64,000 nucleotides of DNA. Origin: Legionella sp. (GTDB taxonomy: Bacteria > Pseudomonadota > Gammaproteobacteria > Legionellales > Legionellaceae). A program made the position numbers and the translations under genes. How positions within the stretch are numbered: the stretch's first letter is position 1; each line of letters begins with the position of its first letter. Shown piece by piece: positions 15,398-24,597 of this stretch. The notes below the pieces were generated by a model. That model worked only from the letters and a program-made list of their open reading frames with translations. It was not told the origin of the DNA and did not search any database. Location: positions 248,001-312,000 of the forward strand of contig JAUXWR010000131.1 of assembly GCA_030680075.1 (NCBI GenBank). The letters are read 5' to 3'.

Positions 15398-17739
15398 TGC
15401 GTGGTATTGATTCCCGTCATGAAATAGATCCCTCACTGCTGTTGCGGGATACCCGCACCATTGGTCAGCGGTTGGGTGATTTTTTTGGCGATTCCACCAA
15501 TATCTCTATCGTTCTTATTACGCTCGCAGGCATCGCCTATTATGTACCCGAAATCACTGTTCTGGTGTTGCTGATTGGTATTATCAGTTTTTTCTACAGT
15601 TATACTCGCAAACAGATTCTGCCTTTCAGATTACCGCAAATTACACGGGTAAAAGACTACAACGATTTAAAGCCTGGCATTCACACACCTAATAAAGCAC
15701 GAGGGATAACCTATTTTGGTAATGATAGAAAAACAAGTGAAGAGTTGTGGTTTGCCAACGAAGACATGCGAACTCATGCCCTCATCTTTGGTTCTACCGG
15801 TAGTGGTAAAACGGAAGCATTGATATCATTAGCGTTTAATGCGCTTGTTCAGGCAAGCGGGTTTATTTATGTAGACGGTAAAGGGGATAATTCGCTTTAC
15901 GCCAAGATTTTTTCCATGGTACGCAGCATGGGACGAGAAGATGATCTATTGCTCGTAAATTTCATGACAGGGGCGCGGGATATTATTGGTCCTCAGGAAA
16001 AACGCCTTTCTAACACCCTCAATCCTTTCTGCCAAGGTTCCTCCAGCATGTTATCAAATTTGGTGACGAGCCTCATGGGAAGCTCCAGTCAGTCCTCTGA
16101 CGGGGATATGTGGAAGGGGCGTGCTATCAGTTTCGTTGAAGCATTGATGAAACTGCTGGTGTATATGCGAGATGAGGGGGCTATTTTACTGGATGCTAAC
16201 TCTATCCGAAATTATTTCGAATTATCGCGGCTTGAAGCAATCGTTATCGATAAGGTTTTTCCTCGTGATGAGCAAGAGAGCATTAACATTGAGTCGATAC
16301 CCAAATTGGTAAGTGACCCGCTACGTAACTATCTTTTCAACTTGCCTGGTTATAATAAAGAGAAAAAAGGCAAGCAGGTTTCCCAGGTGTTGGAGCAGCA
16401 CGGTTTTATTACCATGCAGTTAACGCGTACGTTCTCCTCTCTGGCAGATACTTACGGGCATATTATCCGTACTAATCTTGCCGAGGTGGATTTTAAGGAC
16501 GTTGTTTTAAACAGGCGTATCCTGGTCGTATTATTGCCTGCTCTGGAAAAATCACCTGATGAGTTATCCAATTTGGGAAAAATTATTGTCTCCTCGCTCA
16601 AAGCGATGATGGCAGCAGGTTTGGGTGAGGATGTCGAAGGCGATTATCGAGATGTAATTGGCCGAAAGCCCACCAATGCGCCCACGCCATACATGTGTAT
16701 ATTGGATGAGTATGGCTATTATGCGGTTCAAGGTTTCGCTGTTGTGCCCGCACAGGCGCGCTCATTGGGGTTCTCTGCTATTTTTGCAGGTCAGGATTTG
16801 CCCGCATTCCAGAAAGCGTCCAAAGAGGAAGCTGCCTCAATCGGTGCGAATACCAATATAAAAATCTGTATGAAACTTGAAGACCCAATAGAAACCTGGG
16901 ATTTCTTTACTAAAACGGCGGGTGAGGCCTATGTTACAAAGGTGGATTCGTTTCAGGTAAAAGATTCGAGTGTATCCAATACTTATCTGGATAATAAAAG
17001 CTCATCATTTGAAAAAAGGGCGCGTATTGATCTATTGGATTTGAAAGAGCAAACAGAGGGCGAGGCTCATATTTTCTTTAAATCAAAAATTGTGCGCGCC
17101 CGAATGTTCTACGCCAATCCAATTCCCGTCAAGCGCTTGAAACTTAATCAATTCCTGAAAGTGGAGCCGCCAGCTGATGATTATCTCGCTAAACTCCAAA
17201 CGCAATTAGCCGGCTTCCAACGCATAATCAATAGTGGTGATTTGAGTATCAATAAAGACGTTGAAAGCGAAGAAATCACCCTGATAACCAAATCATTACG
17301 TGACGCTGCAGTGACTGAACCTATTGAGCGGGGAGTTGCCGCATTACTTGCGTACCATGGGTATAACGAACCCGAGCCAGTTGAAGAAATTGTCGAGGAA
17401 GAAGAAGAGGGTGTGCTCACCATTTTCAGCACTCTTCGACGCTCTGTTGGTTCCTTGCCGCTCTTGGTCAAAGACGTCCAACAGTTTTCTAAATCCTTAC
17501 TGTCAATCAATGAAACCCGTAATCTGCTGACCTCAATAGAACGGGTGAGCGGTTCAAAAGACAAGTATGCCGGCTCTGTCGCTAATGAATTAATCAAAGA
17601 TTTCCAGACAGCTACCAACTACCCACCTAAAGAACGCGATGTCATCAGTGCAAAAGATTTGACTGAAGTCGTGAATACACTGGCGGGCAAAATTGTTAGT
17701 GAAAGAGAAAAAGCCAATCTTAAGAGTCAAGAGGAGTAA
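15394..17739 (+). CDS. icmO: Dot/Icm type IV coupling ATPase IcmO/DotL
   Basis: A 781-residue VirD4/TraG-like coupling protein that receives effectors from chaperones. Two N-terminal membrane segments span residues about 38-68. Walker A FGSTGSGKTEA is at 132-142, Walker B-like CILDEYGYYAV near 440, and NIKICMKLEDP follows. The C-terminal tail (from about residue 590), rich in acidic residues (EEIVEEEEEG), is where DotN/IcmJ, IcmS-IcmW and LvgA dock in L. pneumophila. Two ATG codons start the frame (15394, 15397); the first overlaps the icmP stop. Confidence 0.96.
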   Translation: MMRGIDSRHEIDPSLLLRDTRTIGQRLGDFFGDSTNISIVLITLAGIAYYVPEITVLVLLIGIISFFYSYTRKQILPFRLPQITRVKDYNDLKPGIHTPNKARGITYFGNDRKTSEELWFANEDMRTHALIFGSTGSGKTEALISLAFNALVQASGFIYVDGKGDNSLYAKIFSMVRSMGREDDLLLVNFMTGARDIIGPQEKRLSNTLNPFCQGSSSMLSNLVTSLMGSSSQSSDGDMWKGRAISFVEALMKLLVYMRDEGAILLDANSIRNYFELSRLEAIVIDKVFPRDEQESINIESIPKLVSDPLRNYLFNLPGYNKEKKGKQVSQVLEQHGFITMQLTRTFSSLADTYGHIIRTNLAEVDFKDVVLNRRILVVLLPALEKSPDELSNLGKIIVSSLKAMMAAGLGEDVEGDYRDVIGRKPTNAPTPYMCILDEYGYYAVQGFAVVPAQARSLGFSAIFAGQDLPAFQKASKEEAASIGANTNIKICMKLEDPIETWDFFTKTAGEAYVTKVDSFQVKDSSVSNTYLDNKSSSFEKRARIDLLDLKEQTEGEAHIFFKSKIVRARMFYANPIPVKRLKLNQFLKVEPPADDYLAKLQTQLAGFQRIINSGDLSINKDVESEEITLITKSLRDAAVTEPIERGVAALLAYHGYNEPEPVEEIVEEEEEGVLTIFSTLRRSVGSLPLLVKDVQQFSKSLLSINETRNLLTSIERVSGSKDKYAGSVANELIKDFQTATNYPPKERDVISAKDLTEVVNTLAGKIVSEREKANLKSQEE

Positions 17740-17965
17740 TTCCGTGGCTTGTAAAGATGGTTTCGTTTGTGGCTCCTGACTAACTTCTTCTTTCGCAGCC
17801 TTTACATCATTTTTTCTTAAATCCGCTTGCATTCTTTTTATTCGATAATTATTTGTACAAATTTAATCGCATACTTCTTGAATTTTCATGAATGGCTTGT
17901 AACGTAATGATTTGTATGTTTTATTTGAGGGTATTAAATAAAAATATAAATCATGAGGACTTAAG

Positions 17966-18544
17966 GTGAGACGATTGCGTATTGGCATACCTGGCCTTTC
18001 AGCATGGCATGCCACTTTGCTAGCCTCGTTAGTTTTGGTCGGGTGCCACCGCCATATGAGTTATATACCTTCACCGGATACTAACTTTAAGCTGCCTCGC
18101 AAAGTAGCCAATACGTCTGACTCGCAAGTTATCTTAATGATGAAGGCATTTAAGCGTGACGGGGTGGTCAAGGTAATAGCGATAGGGTCTGATTACTTAA
18201 TCAGTATTCCTTCATCGGCGCTTTTTCCTGATCAATCACCAAGACTTACCTGGCAATCCTACAGAAGACTTAATCAAGTCGTTATGTTTATGAAGCAATT
18301 CAGGAAAGTCGCCGTTAATGTTACCGCTTATAGTAGTAAATATGTTTCAGTAAGACGGGAACAGTCATTGACCTTGACGCGAGCACGAGCAGTCTCTGAG
18401 TATCTGTGGTCGCATGGTATTGACAGTCGCTTTATATTTTCAGAAGGTGCAGGTAGTGATAAGCCAATTACGGCCATGACACAAGGTGGCGATAATGCCC
18501 CTAGTTCGAGAATAGAAATTACGTTCAGAGACGCTATTGTTTAA
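17966..18544 (+). CDS. icmN: Dot/Icm outer-membrane lipoprotein IcmN/DotK
   Basis: A 192-residue lipoprotein with an OmpA-type peptidoglycan-binding domain, peripheral in the Dot/Icm outer-membrane core. The signal peptide ends with LVLVGC, so Cys27 is the likely lipidated residue. The C-terminal domain shows VNVTAYSSKYVS, LTRARAVSEYLWSHGID and FSEGAGSDKP, typical of OmpA-like folds. The start is GTG at 17966 with GAGGA (17955-17959) upstream. A 226-base gap separates it from icmO; that gap is AT-rich and could hold a promoter. Confidence 0.9.
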   Translation: MRRLRIGIPGLSAWHATLLASLVLVGCHRHMSYIPSPDTNFKLPRKVANTSDSQVILMMKAFKRDGVVKVIAIGSDYLISIPSSALFPDQSPRLTWQSYRRLNQVVMFMKQFRKVAVNVTAYSSKYVSVRREQSLTLTRARAVSEYLWSHGIDSRFIFSEGAGSDKPITAMTQGGDNAPSSRIEITFRDAIV

Positions 18545-18561
18545 CCCTGAATGAGGTAAAA

Positions 18562-18846
18562 ATGAGTCGCGGAAACTGGAATAGAATAAAGCTGTCGAAG
18601 TTTTTTTACGTGAATATGTACAGAAAGCTGATGACGCTTATTATTGCGTCCCAAGGACTGAATGTATTATTTTGTCTTGCTGTTACGTACACTCATTTAC
18701 AACAACCAGAGCGAACTTTTTATGCAACCAGTGGAATTATACCACCCATAAAACTTAACCCTCTGGATGCAGCTAACAAAAGCGCGGAAGCCTTGCTTCC
18801 ACCTGATCCTGTAGATGATAATGAAATCAAAGTAATACCTGAATAA
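18562..18846 (+). CDS. icmM: Dot/Icm inner-membrane protein IcmM/DotJ
   Basis: A 94-residue single-pass inner-membrane protein, known as a shortened relative of IcmL/DotI that partners it. The membrane segment LMTLIIASQGLNVLFCLAVTY (about residues 29-49) is followed by a short periplasmic tail with FYATSGIIPPIKLNPL, which parallels the FATSVNGRITPLFPLNEP stretch of IcmL just downstream. TGAGG precedes the ATG. It starts a tight run icmM-L-K-E-G-C-D. Confidence 0.92.
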   Translation: MSRGNWNRIKLSKFFYVNMYRKLMTLIIASQGLNVLFCLAVTYTHLQQPERTFYATSGIIPPIKLNPLDAANKSAEALLPPDPVDDNEIKVIPE

Positions 18847-18855
18847 GAGGATAAT

Positions 18856-19491
18856 ATGGCTCAAGATGCACTGGCTGCCGTAGCATTGCGAAATAAATTT
18901 TACCGTGATGGTCAACGAAAATTGGTCACAGGGTTAATTATTACTTTGTTGGTGAATGTACTCATGGCCTCCATGTTGCTGTATGAAATCACGCATCCAC
19001 CACTGCCTAAATACTTTGCAACCAGCGTTAATGGCAGAATTACGCCCTTATTTCCGCTTAATGAACCCAATCAATCAGATTCTGCCGTATTGCAATGGGC
19101 AAACCAGGCGGCAATTGCGGCTTTCTCTTACAATTTTGTTAACTATCGTGACGAACTTCAGGCTTCCTCCGGATTTTTCACGGCAGAAGGCTGGCAGCAA
19201 TTTTTAACCGCATTGCAACAGTCCAATAACCTGGATGCTGTCAAGGCCAAAAAACTAATTGTCTCCGCTGTAGCCACGCGCGCGCCCATTATTTTACAAA
19301 AAGGGATGCTAAATGGCAGATATTCCTGGCGTGTACAGATGCCTTTATTAGTGACCTATCAGAGTGCTAGCGAATTTTCGCAACAAAATAATGTGGTAAC
19401 CATGTTGATTAACCGCGTATCCACCCTTAATTCACCCAGAGGAATTGGTATTTCTCAATTCGTGGTTGGGCCTGCGAGTGGAGGAAGCTGA
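18856..19491 (+). CDS. icmL: Dot/Icm inner-membrane protein IcmL/DotI (VirB8-like)
   Basis: A 211-residue inner-membrane protein whose periplasmic domain has a VirB8-like fold and forms rings in the channel base. It opens AVALRNKFYRDGQRKLVTGL, then a membrane helix at about residues 25-50, then the conserved YFATSVNGRITPLFPLNEPN and WANQAAIAAFSYNFVNYRD. GAGGATAAT precedes the ATG. Only 9 bases separate it from icmM and 4 bases from icmK. Confidence 0.95.
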   Translation: MAQDALAAVALRNKFYRDGQRKLVTGLIITLLVNVLMASMLLYEITHPPLPKYFATSVNGRITPLFPLNEPNQSDSAVLQWANQAAIAAFSYNFVNYRDELQASSGFFTAEGWQQFLTALQQSNNLDAVKAKKLIVSAVATRAPIILQKGMLNGRYSWRVQMPLLVTYQSASEFSQQNNVVTMLINRVSTLNSPRGIGISQFVVGPASGGS

Positions 19492-19495
19492 CCTT

Positions 19496-20554
19496 ATGAA
19501 TAAAGGGATAATGATTTTCCGGAAAATCAGTTGCGCTCTGATGCTTACGCTAAGTGGTGCAGAGGCCATTGCAGCTCCCGCGCAAACGGCTCCGCAAACT
19601 GACTCAGCTCAGCAGGCTTTGCAACAGCTGCGACTGATACAGCAGCGTTTGGTGACACAAGGTCAGGGGAGTGATGGAACCGCAAATGGCAATCAATCCA
19701 CCACAACAACTACCACAACGACTACAGGCGTTAACAGGCCACCCGTACAATCCGTCCAGGTGACAACAGCCCTGGATGATGAAATTATTGATGAGCGAGC
19801 ATTTGAAGGGGTGACCCGACAGATGTTCCCATTAACACCAGAGCAAATTATTCGTTTGAAACAAATGTATAACACGTCAGAGTTTGCAAATGCATCGACT
19901 GCAGGTACGCCTCCCAAGCCCACGGCAACCTCACAGTTTGTTAATTTGTCTCCAGGCTCCACACCGCCGGTGATTCGTTTGTCACAGGGTTTTGTATCCT
20001 CTCTCGTTTTTCTCGATTCAACAGGCGCTCCCTGGCCTATAAGCGCTTATGACCTTGGTGACCCTTCTTCGTTCAATATTCAGTGGGACAAAACCAGCAA
20101 CACCCTCATGATTCAGGCATTAAAATTATACAATTACGGTAATCTTGCCGTGCGACTTAAAGGATTAAATACACCAGTAATGCTTACGCTTATTCCAGGA
20201 CAAAAAGCCGTGGATTATCGCGTTGATCTGCGAGTGCAAGGTTATGGGCCTGAAGCAATAACCGCACCTACTGGCGAGGGCCTTCCTCCTAGCGCGAGTG
20301 ATATCCTGTTGCATGTTCTGGATGGCGTTCCACCCCCAGGCAGCCAACGGTTGACAGTCAGTGGCGGTGATGCCCGTGCCTGGATTCTTAATGATATGAT
20401 GTATGTCAGAACAAATCTTACAATCTTGTCTCCAGGATGGATTGGCAGCATGACCAGTGCTGATGGAATGCACGCTTATGAACTGCAAAAGTCGCCGGTA
20501 TTATTGGTTTCCTGGCATGGAAAAGTCATGCAACTCAAGGTAGAAGGGTTATAA
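19496..20554 (+). CDS. icmK: Dot/Icm outer-membrane core protein IcmK/DotH (VirB9-like)
   Basis: A 352-residue exported protein forming the outer ring of the Dot/Icm core. The signal peptide (ISCALMLTLSGAEAIAA) is followed by a Gln-rich helix (QQALQQLRLIQQRLV) and a low-complexity linker with nine consecutive threonines, then the conserved FPLTPEQIIRLKQMYN and the beta-rich C-terminal domain with RLSQGFVSSLVFLDSTGAPW. The ATG at 19496 (GAGGA 10 bases upstream) is chosen over an upstream in-frame start inside icmL because it begins the signal peptide. Confidence 0.94.
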   Translation: MNKGIMIFRKISCALMLTLSGAEAIAAPAQTAPQTDSAQQALQQLRLIQQRLVTQGQGSDGTANGNQSTTTTTTTTTGVNRPPVQSVQVTTALDDEIIDERAFEGVTRQMFPLTPEQIIRLKQMYNTSEFANASTAGTPPKPTATSQFVNLSPGSTPPVIRLSQGFVSSLVFLDSTGAPWPISAYDLGDPSSFNIQWDKTSNTLMIQALKLYNYGNLAVRLKGLNTPVMLTLIPGQKAVDYRVDLRVQGYGPEAITAPTGEGLPPSASDILLHVLDGVPPPGSQRLTVSGGDARAWILNDMMYVRTNLTILSPGWIGSMTSADGMHAYELQKSPVLLVSWHGKVMQLKVEGL

Positions 20555-20558
20555 TCAA

Positions 20559-23195
20559 ATGGCAGGTAAAAAAGAAAATTTAAAAGCACTGTTTACCAAT
20601 ACTCGTTCCCGGGTAATTATTGTCTTTACGGCAATTCTTCTGATTGTTGCGGTAGTTGTTGGGATTACGCAATTCATCAAAAGCGGGAATAGAAGCGCGC
20701 CTCCTTCTGATGTGCCCATTTCACCGGGCATACAATCAATCCCTGGTGCAATTGATCCCACCGTGCAGTATGCCAAACTCGTGGAAGCACAAAACGTCGG
20801 TCAGGCCCAAAGTGCCTTAAAAACAGGCTCAAGTGCAATTCCGACAATTGTACGCTCCCAGGAATTAGGAAGTGGTGTGCAGGTCGTTGGTGGTGCAGCC
20901 GGGCAGGGTGGTCTTGGATTTAGCGGGCTTGCGCGCGAAGACGAAGCCGGATTACAACGTAGCGCCTGGATTCAGGAATTGAAAAATAGTAGCTGCAGTA
21001 AAGCTGCGGTTAATAAAGTGGTAACCGAGGGAGCCTCCCTGGTGGATCTGAAGAATTCCTGCACTTGCGTTCAGCTCAAGGATAATGGCTATCCGGTAGC
21101 AAATTTACAACAAGTATGTTCTTGTCAGGAATTAAAAGCGGCAGGATTTAACGCCCGACAACTCAAAGATAGTGGTTATACCGCGGGGAGACTTCGTTTA
21201 TGCGGGTATGATGCCTGTGAGCTTCGGAGTGCAGGACTTTCAGCACAGGAAATGAAGGACGGTGGTTATAGCGATGGGGAACTTAAAGGTGCGGGCTTTA
21301 CTGACGCTGATATTGCCCGAGCTAGCGGTCTGCCTGACAATGTAACAGACGCGGATGTACGTAATGCTGGTTGTCAGGCAGCAGCACTCGCAAAACTTCG
21401 GGTAGCTGGCGTAACTGCCTCAGCAGTTCGTCGTATTAGTGGATGTACCGCTGCCCAATTAAAAGCGGCGGGCTACACAGCTCAAGATTTAAAAAATGCA
21501 GGCTATACCGCCGCTGATTTAAAAAATGCAGGGTTTGCACCAGGTGAGCTACATCAAGCAGGGTTTAGTGCACGAGATCTTCTTAACGCGGGTTTAACAT
21601 CTGCTGATTTGGCGAATGCGGGATTTACTCCCCAACAAATAGCTGCTGTGTCTGGTGATGATGCTATTGGAGCCGCCGGACGTGCTACTGATTGCAGTGT
21701 AAGCTCTTTAACTGCTGCGCGCAAAGCAGGTGTCTCAGCGACTACCATCCGCGAGACGTTAGGTTGTAGCGCTGCCGCGATGAAAGCCGCCGGTTATACG
21801 GCTGCCGAATTAAGAGCGGCGGGATTTACAGCAGCAGAGCTTAAAAATGCCGGATTTACAGCAGCAGAGCTTAAAGCCGCGGGCTTTAGCGCAAAAGAAT
21901 TGCGCGATGCCGGTTTTACCGCTCAGCAATTAAAGGATGCGGGCTTTACCGCAGCCCAATTGAAAGACGCCGGATTTAGTGCGGCAGAATTGAAAGCGGC
22001 AGGCTTTACGGCCAGTCAATTAAAAGCGGCGGGTTTTAGCGCGAAAGATCTTAAAGATGCAGGCTTTAGTGCCGGTGATTTGAGAGCTGCAGGATTTAAT
22101 GCTAAAGATCTCAAAGACGCGGGTTTCAGCGCCGGTGAGTTGCGTGCCGCCGGGTTTATTCCAGCTGATTTGCACGATGCCGGTTATAGTGCCGAGCAGT
22201 TAAAACGTGCGGGCTTTAGCACAGCTGAGCTTGCGTCAGCAGGGATTAACAGCTCACAAGTCGCAGGTCTTGGCAGCCCTGATCAACTTCAAGGGGCCGT
22301 TTCTACCATGCCCACCATTCCAGGATATCAGAGTAAAGCTACTCAAACGAATGCAGCGGAAGCCGGAAATTCCCAGCAATTGCAGGACATAATGAAACGG
22401 CAAACACAACAGTTGGCTGACCAAAAATACCAGCAGAAAATTCAACAACGTACATCTGAAATGTTATCAGTTGCCAATCAGTCATTACAAAACTGGAAAA
22501 AAGTATCGACCCAGGTTTATATACGGGGTACAGAAGAAGTTAAAAAAGATGCTCCTGGTGTAATCGTTGACAGCCAGACAGGAGTAGTTACCCAGAATGG
22601 TATGGTTTCAACGGGCGCGCCGCAAAGAGCGCTTATTAAAACCGGAGACATTCTTTTTGGGGTTATTGATACTTCTATTAATAGTGATGAGCCAGGCCCA
22701 ATTCTCGCAACGATTGTTTCAGGAAGGCTTAAAGGTGCAAAATTAATCGGCAGTTTTAATTTGCCCACCAACGCAAATAAAATGGTAATAAGCTTTACTA
22801 CAATGTCTGTTCCAGGTGCCAGTAAATCCGTCTCAATCAGTGCCTATGCAATTGATGCCGATACCGCGAGAACGGCCTTATCCAGTCACACCAATCACCA
22901 TTACCTATTGCGGTATGGGTCTTTATTTGCCTCATCCTTCCTTGAGGGGTTCGGTAATGCCTTCCAATCAGCAGATACCACTGTTACTGTGGGTGGTTCC
23001 GGAGGCGGAGATAATATTACCGTTCAGAATGGTATAGGTCGTTCTGCACTTGAAAATGCGGTTATTGGTTTAGCGACAGTAGGTAAAAGTTGGGGACAGG
23101 TTGCACAGCAACAGTTTAATACCCCAACTACAGTGGAAGTATATTCTGGAACGGGTGTGGGTATCTTGTTTACCCAGGACCTGACCTCCCTTTAA
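20559..23195 (+). CDS. icmE: Dot/Icm core protein IcmE/DotG (VirB10-like) with decapeptide repeats
   Basis: An 878-residue channel protein spanning the envelope. The cytoplasmic N-terminus and one membrane helix (VIIVFTAILLIVAVVVGI, residues about 19-36) precede a long repeat region: Cys-containing degenerate repeats (about 145-300), six decads at 303-362 and sixteen at 410-569 of the type xAGFsAxeLK. The C-terminal domain from about residue 690 (RALIKTGDILFGVIDTSINS) is VirB10-like. It is shorter than the roughly 1050-residue L. pneumophila protein, the difference most likely lying in the repeats. Confidence 0.95.
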   Translation: MAGKKENLKALFTNTRSRVIIVFTAILLIVAVVVGITQFIKSGNRSAPPSDVPISPGIQSIPGAIDPTVQYAKLVEAQNVGQAQSALKTGSSAIPTIVRSQELGSGVQVVGGAAGQGGLGFSGLAREDEAGLQRSAWIQELKNSSCSKAAVNKVVTEGASLVDLKNSCTCVQLKDNGYPVANLQQVCSCQELKAAGFNARQLKDSGYTAGRLRLCGYDACELRSAGLSAQEMKDGGYSDGELKGAGFTDADIARASGLPDNVTDADVRNAGCQAAALAKLRVAGVTASAVRRISGCTAAQLKAAGYTAQDLKNAGYTAADLKNAGFAPGELHQAGFSARDLLNAGLTSADLANAGFTPQQIAAVSGDDAIGAAGRATDCSVSSLTAARKAGVSATTIRETLGCSAAAMKAAGYTAAELRAAGFTAAELKNAGFTAAELKAAGFSAKELRDAGFTAQQLKDAGFTAAQLKDAGFSAAELKAAGFTASQLKAAGFSAKDLKDAGFSAGDLRAAGFNAKDLKDAGFSAGELRAAGFIPADLHDAGYSAEQLKRAGFSTAELASAGINSSQVAGLGSPDQLQGAVSTMPTIPGYQSKATQTNAAEAGNSQQLQDIMKRQTQQLADQKYQQKIQQRTSEMLSVANQSLQNWKKVSTQVYIRGTEEVKKDAPGVIVDSQTGVVTQNGMVSTGAPQRALIKTGDILFGVIDTSINSDEPGPILATIVSGRLKGAKLIGSFNLPTNANKMVISFTTMSVPGASKSVSISAYAIDADTARTALSSHTNHHYLLRYGSLFASSFLEGFGNAFQSADTTVTVGGSGGGDNITVQNGIGRSALENAVIGLATVGKSWGQVAQQQFNTPTTVEVYSGTGVGILFTQDLTSL
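21465..22265 (+). repeat. 30-bp tandem repeats in icmE encoding decapeptides
   Basis: In-frame 30-base units encode six decads at 21465-21644 and sixteen consecutive decads at 21786-22265. Each has the form (A/N/D)AGF(T/S)Axx L(K/R). Between them is a Cys-containing spacer. The synonymous codons differ between units, so the array is old rather than newly expanded. Confidence 0.9.
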
Positions 23196-23214
23196 CATGA
23201 TGAGCAGGTAGGAA

Positions 23215-24003
23215 ATGGCAGATAATAATAATGAAGATGAATATCAATTCGCCGACTTGGACATTGATCCTGGTTCAATGGATGCTGATGACAATATTTC
23301 AAAACCTGCAGATATTTCTGATTACCCACCTGGTTCCGAGAGAACAGATGTAAAACGAAATGCCTTGATAGTTATTGTATTAATTATTGTGGCGATGCTT
23401 GTTTATAAATTTATGGGGTCTTTTTTCTCAAAAAAGACCACTACCGTTGAGTCGTCCATTACGACTACGCCCCCCATTGTTCCAAAACCCGTTATTGAAC
23501 AACCTATAGTACAAGCACCTGTACCAGTCGTGCAGCCGCCTACAGATGATATGGTACAGATCAACCAAAAACTTGGGTCTATTGATATGAATGACCAAAA
23601 TATCCGCTCTGATCTGAGTAATGTTAACAATCAGCTAAATACCATTAATGATGGGATCAATAATTTAAACACCAAAGTTTCAAATCTGACGACTACTCTT
23701 ACTACGCTTTCTGACAAGCTGGAACAGCAGGCTAATGAACTGTCCAGATTATTAGCAGCCCGCCAAAAACCGGTAAGACCTCATCATGTGGTGAGACGGG
23801 TAATCAGACCAAGTATCGTCTATTATATACAAGCGGTTATCCCAGGCCGGGCGTGGTTAATTTCGACAAATGGGTCTACACTTACCGTTAGAGAAGGTAC
23901 AAATATTGCAGGATATGGTATCGTTAAATTGATTGATCCTAATCAAGGACGGGTGGTAACGAGTTCAGGCCGCGTGATAAGGTTTAGTCAACAAGATAGT
24001 TGA
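23215..24003 (+). CDS. icmG: Dot/Icm inner-membrane protein IcmG/DotF
   Basis: A 262-residue bitopic inner-membrane protein linked to the core complex. The acidic N-terminus (NNNEDEYQFADLDIDPGS) is followed by a membrane helix at about 43-68, a Pro/Val/Thr-rich linker, and a coiled coil from about 115 to 182 (INQKLGSIDMNDQNIRSDLS and following heptads). The C-terminal domain has RAWLISTNGSTLTVREGT. TAGGA precedes the ATG. Its stop is 9 bases before the icmC start. Confidence 0.93.
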   Translation: MADNNNEDEYQFADLDIDPGSMDADDNISKPADISDYPPGSERTDVKRNALIVIVLIIVAMLVYKFMGSFFSKKTTTVESSITTTPPIVPKPVIEQPIVQAPVPVVQPPTDDMVQINQKLGSIDMNDQNIRSDLSNVNNQLNTINDGINNLNTKVSNLTTTLTTLSDKLEQQANELSRLLAARQKPVRPHHVVRRVIRPSIVYYIQAVIPGRAWLISTNGSTLTVREGTNIAGYGIVKLIDPNQGRVVTSSGRVIRFSQQDS

Positions 24004-24011
24004 GGGTAATT

Positions 24012-24575
24012 ATGGCAAGCGGTACAGGTACTTCGTTGATATCTGGCAGTATTGATATACTTAATAATATTGCTGCCAGTATGTTGCCCATTCAACGTAT
24101 GGTAACTGGTTTTGCCTATGTGATTGGTATTGCATTTGCGTTTAAAGCAATTTCAAGCTTGAAGCAATATGGTGAATCCAGGACAATGATGTCGCAAAGT
24201 ACCAGCATGAAAGAGCCTATGGTTTATTTGTTTGTGGCGGCTATGTTCATTTATTTTCCTAGCGGCTTGGCTGTTATGTTAAATACTACTTTTGGCTCTT
24301 CCAATATCCTGGCCTATTCGACAGCAGACGGGAATGGGCTAATGAATACGTTGTTTGGAAACAACAGTATGGCTGGGCGATCTCTCACGCTGATTATTCA
24401 AACGATTGGGATAATTGCGTTTATAAGAGGTTGGGTGCTGGTTGCGCGCGCGTCAGCGCACGGTCAACAACCGGGAGGTACAGGTAAGGGGATGATCCAT
24501 ATTTTTGGCGGTTTGCTGGCGATGAATATTGTTCTCACTATGCAAATCATTAATAATACTTTATTTGGTGCATAA
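24012..24575 (+). CDS. icmC: Dot/Icm inner-membrane protein IcmC/DotE
   Basis: A 187-residue polytopic inner-membrane protein with about four hydrophobic segments. It begins ASGTGTSLISGSIDILNNIA, contains GFAYVIGIAFAFKAI, PMVYLFVAAMFIYFPSGLAV and IIGIIAF-like segments, and resembles IcmD downstream, to which it is related in the family. The ATG at 24012 follows AGGG (24003-24006); the in-frame TTG at 24000 overlaps the icmG stop and lacks a ribosome site. Confidence 0.92.
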   Translation: MASGTGTSLISGSIDILNNIAASMLPIQRMVTGFAYVIGIAFAFKAISSLKQYGESRTMMSQSTSMKEPMVYLFVAAMFIYFPSGLAVMLNTTFGSSNILAYSTADGNGLMNTLFGNNSMAGRSLTLIIQTIGIIAFIRGWVLVARASAHGQQPGGTGKGMIHIFGGLLAMNIVLTMQIINNTLFGA

Positions 24576-24597
24576 TTTAATTAACAGGAGAATTACA

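Noticed and set aside
17590..17832. Minus-strand frame overlapping the icmO 3' end as a gene
   Set aside because: Most of the frame is antisense to conserved icmO codons and lacks a ribosome site; kept only as a curiosity in the findings.
21465..22265. CRISPR-like regular 30-bp repeats
   Set aside because: The units are contiguous without spacers, in frame, and encode decapeptides of IcmE.
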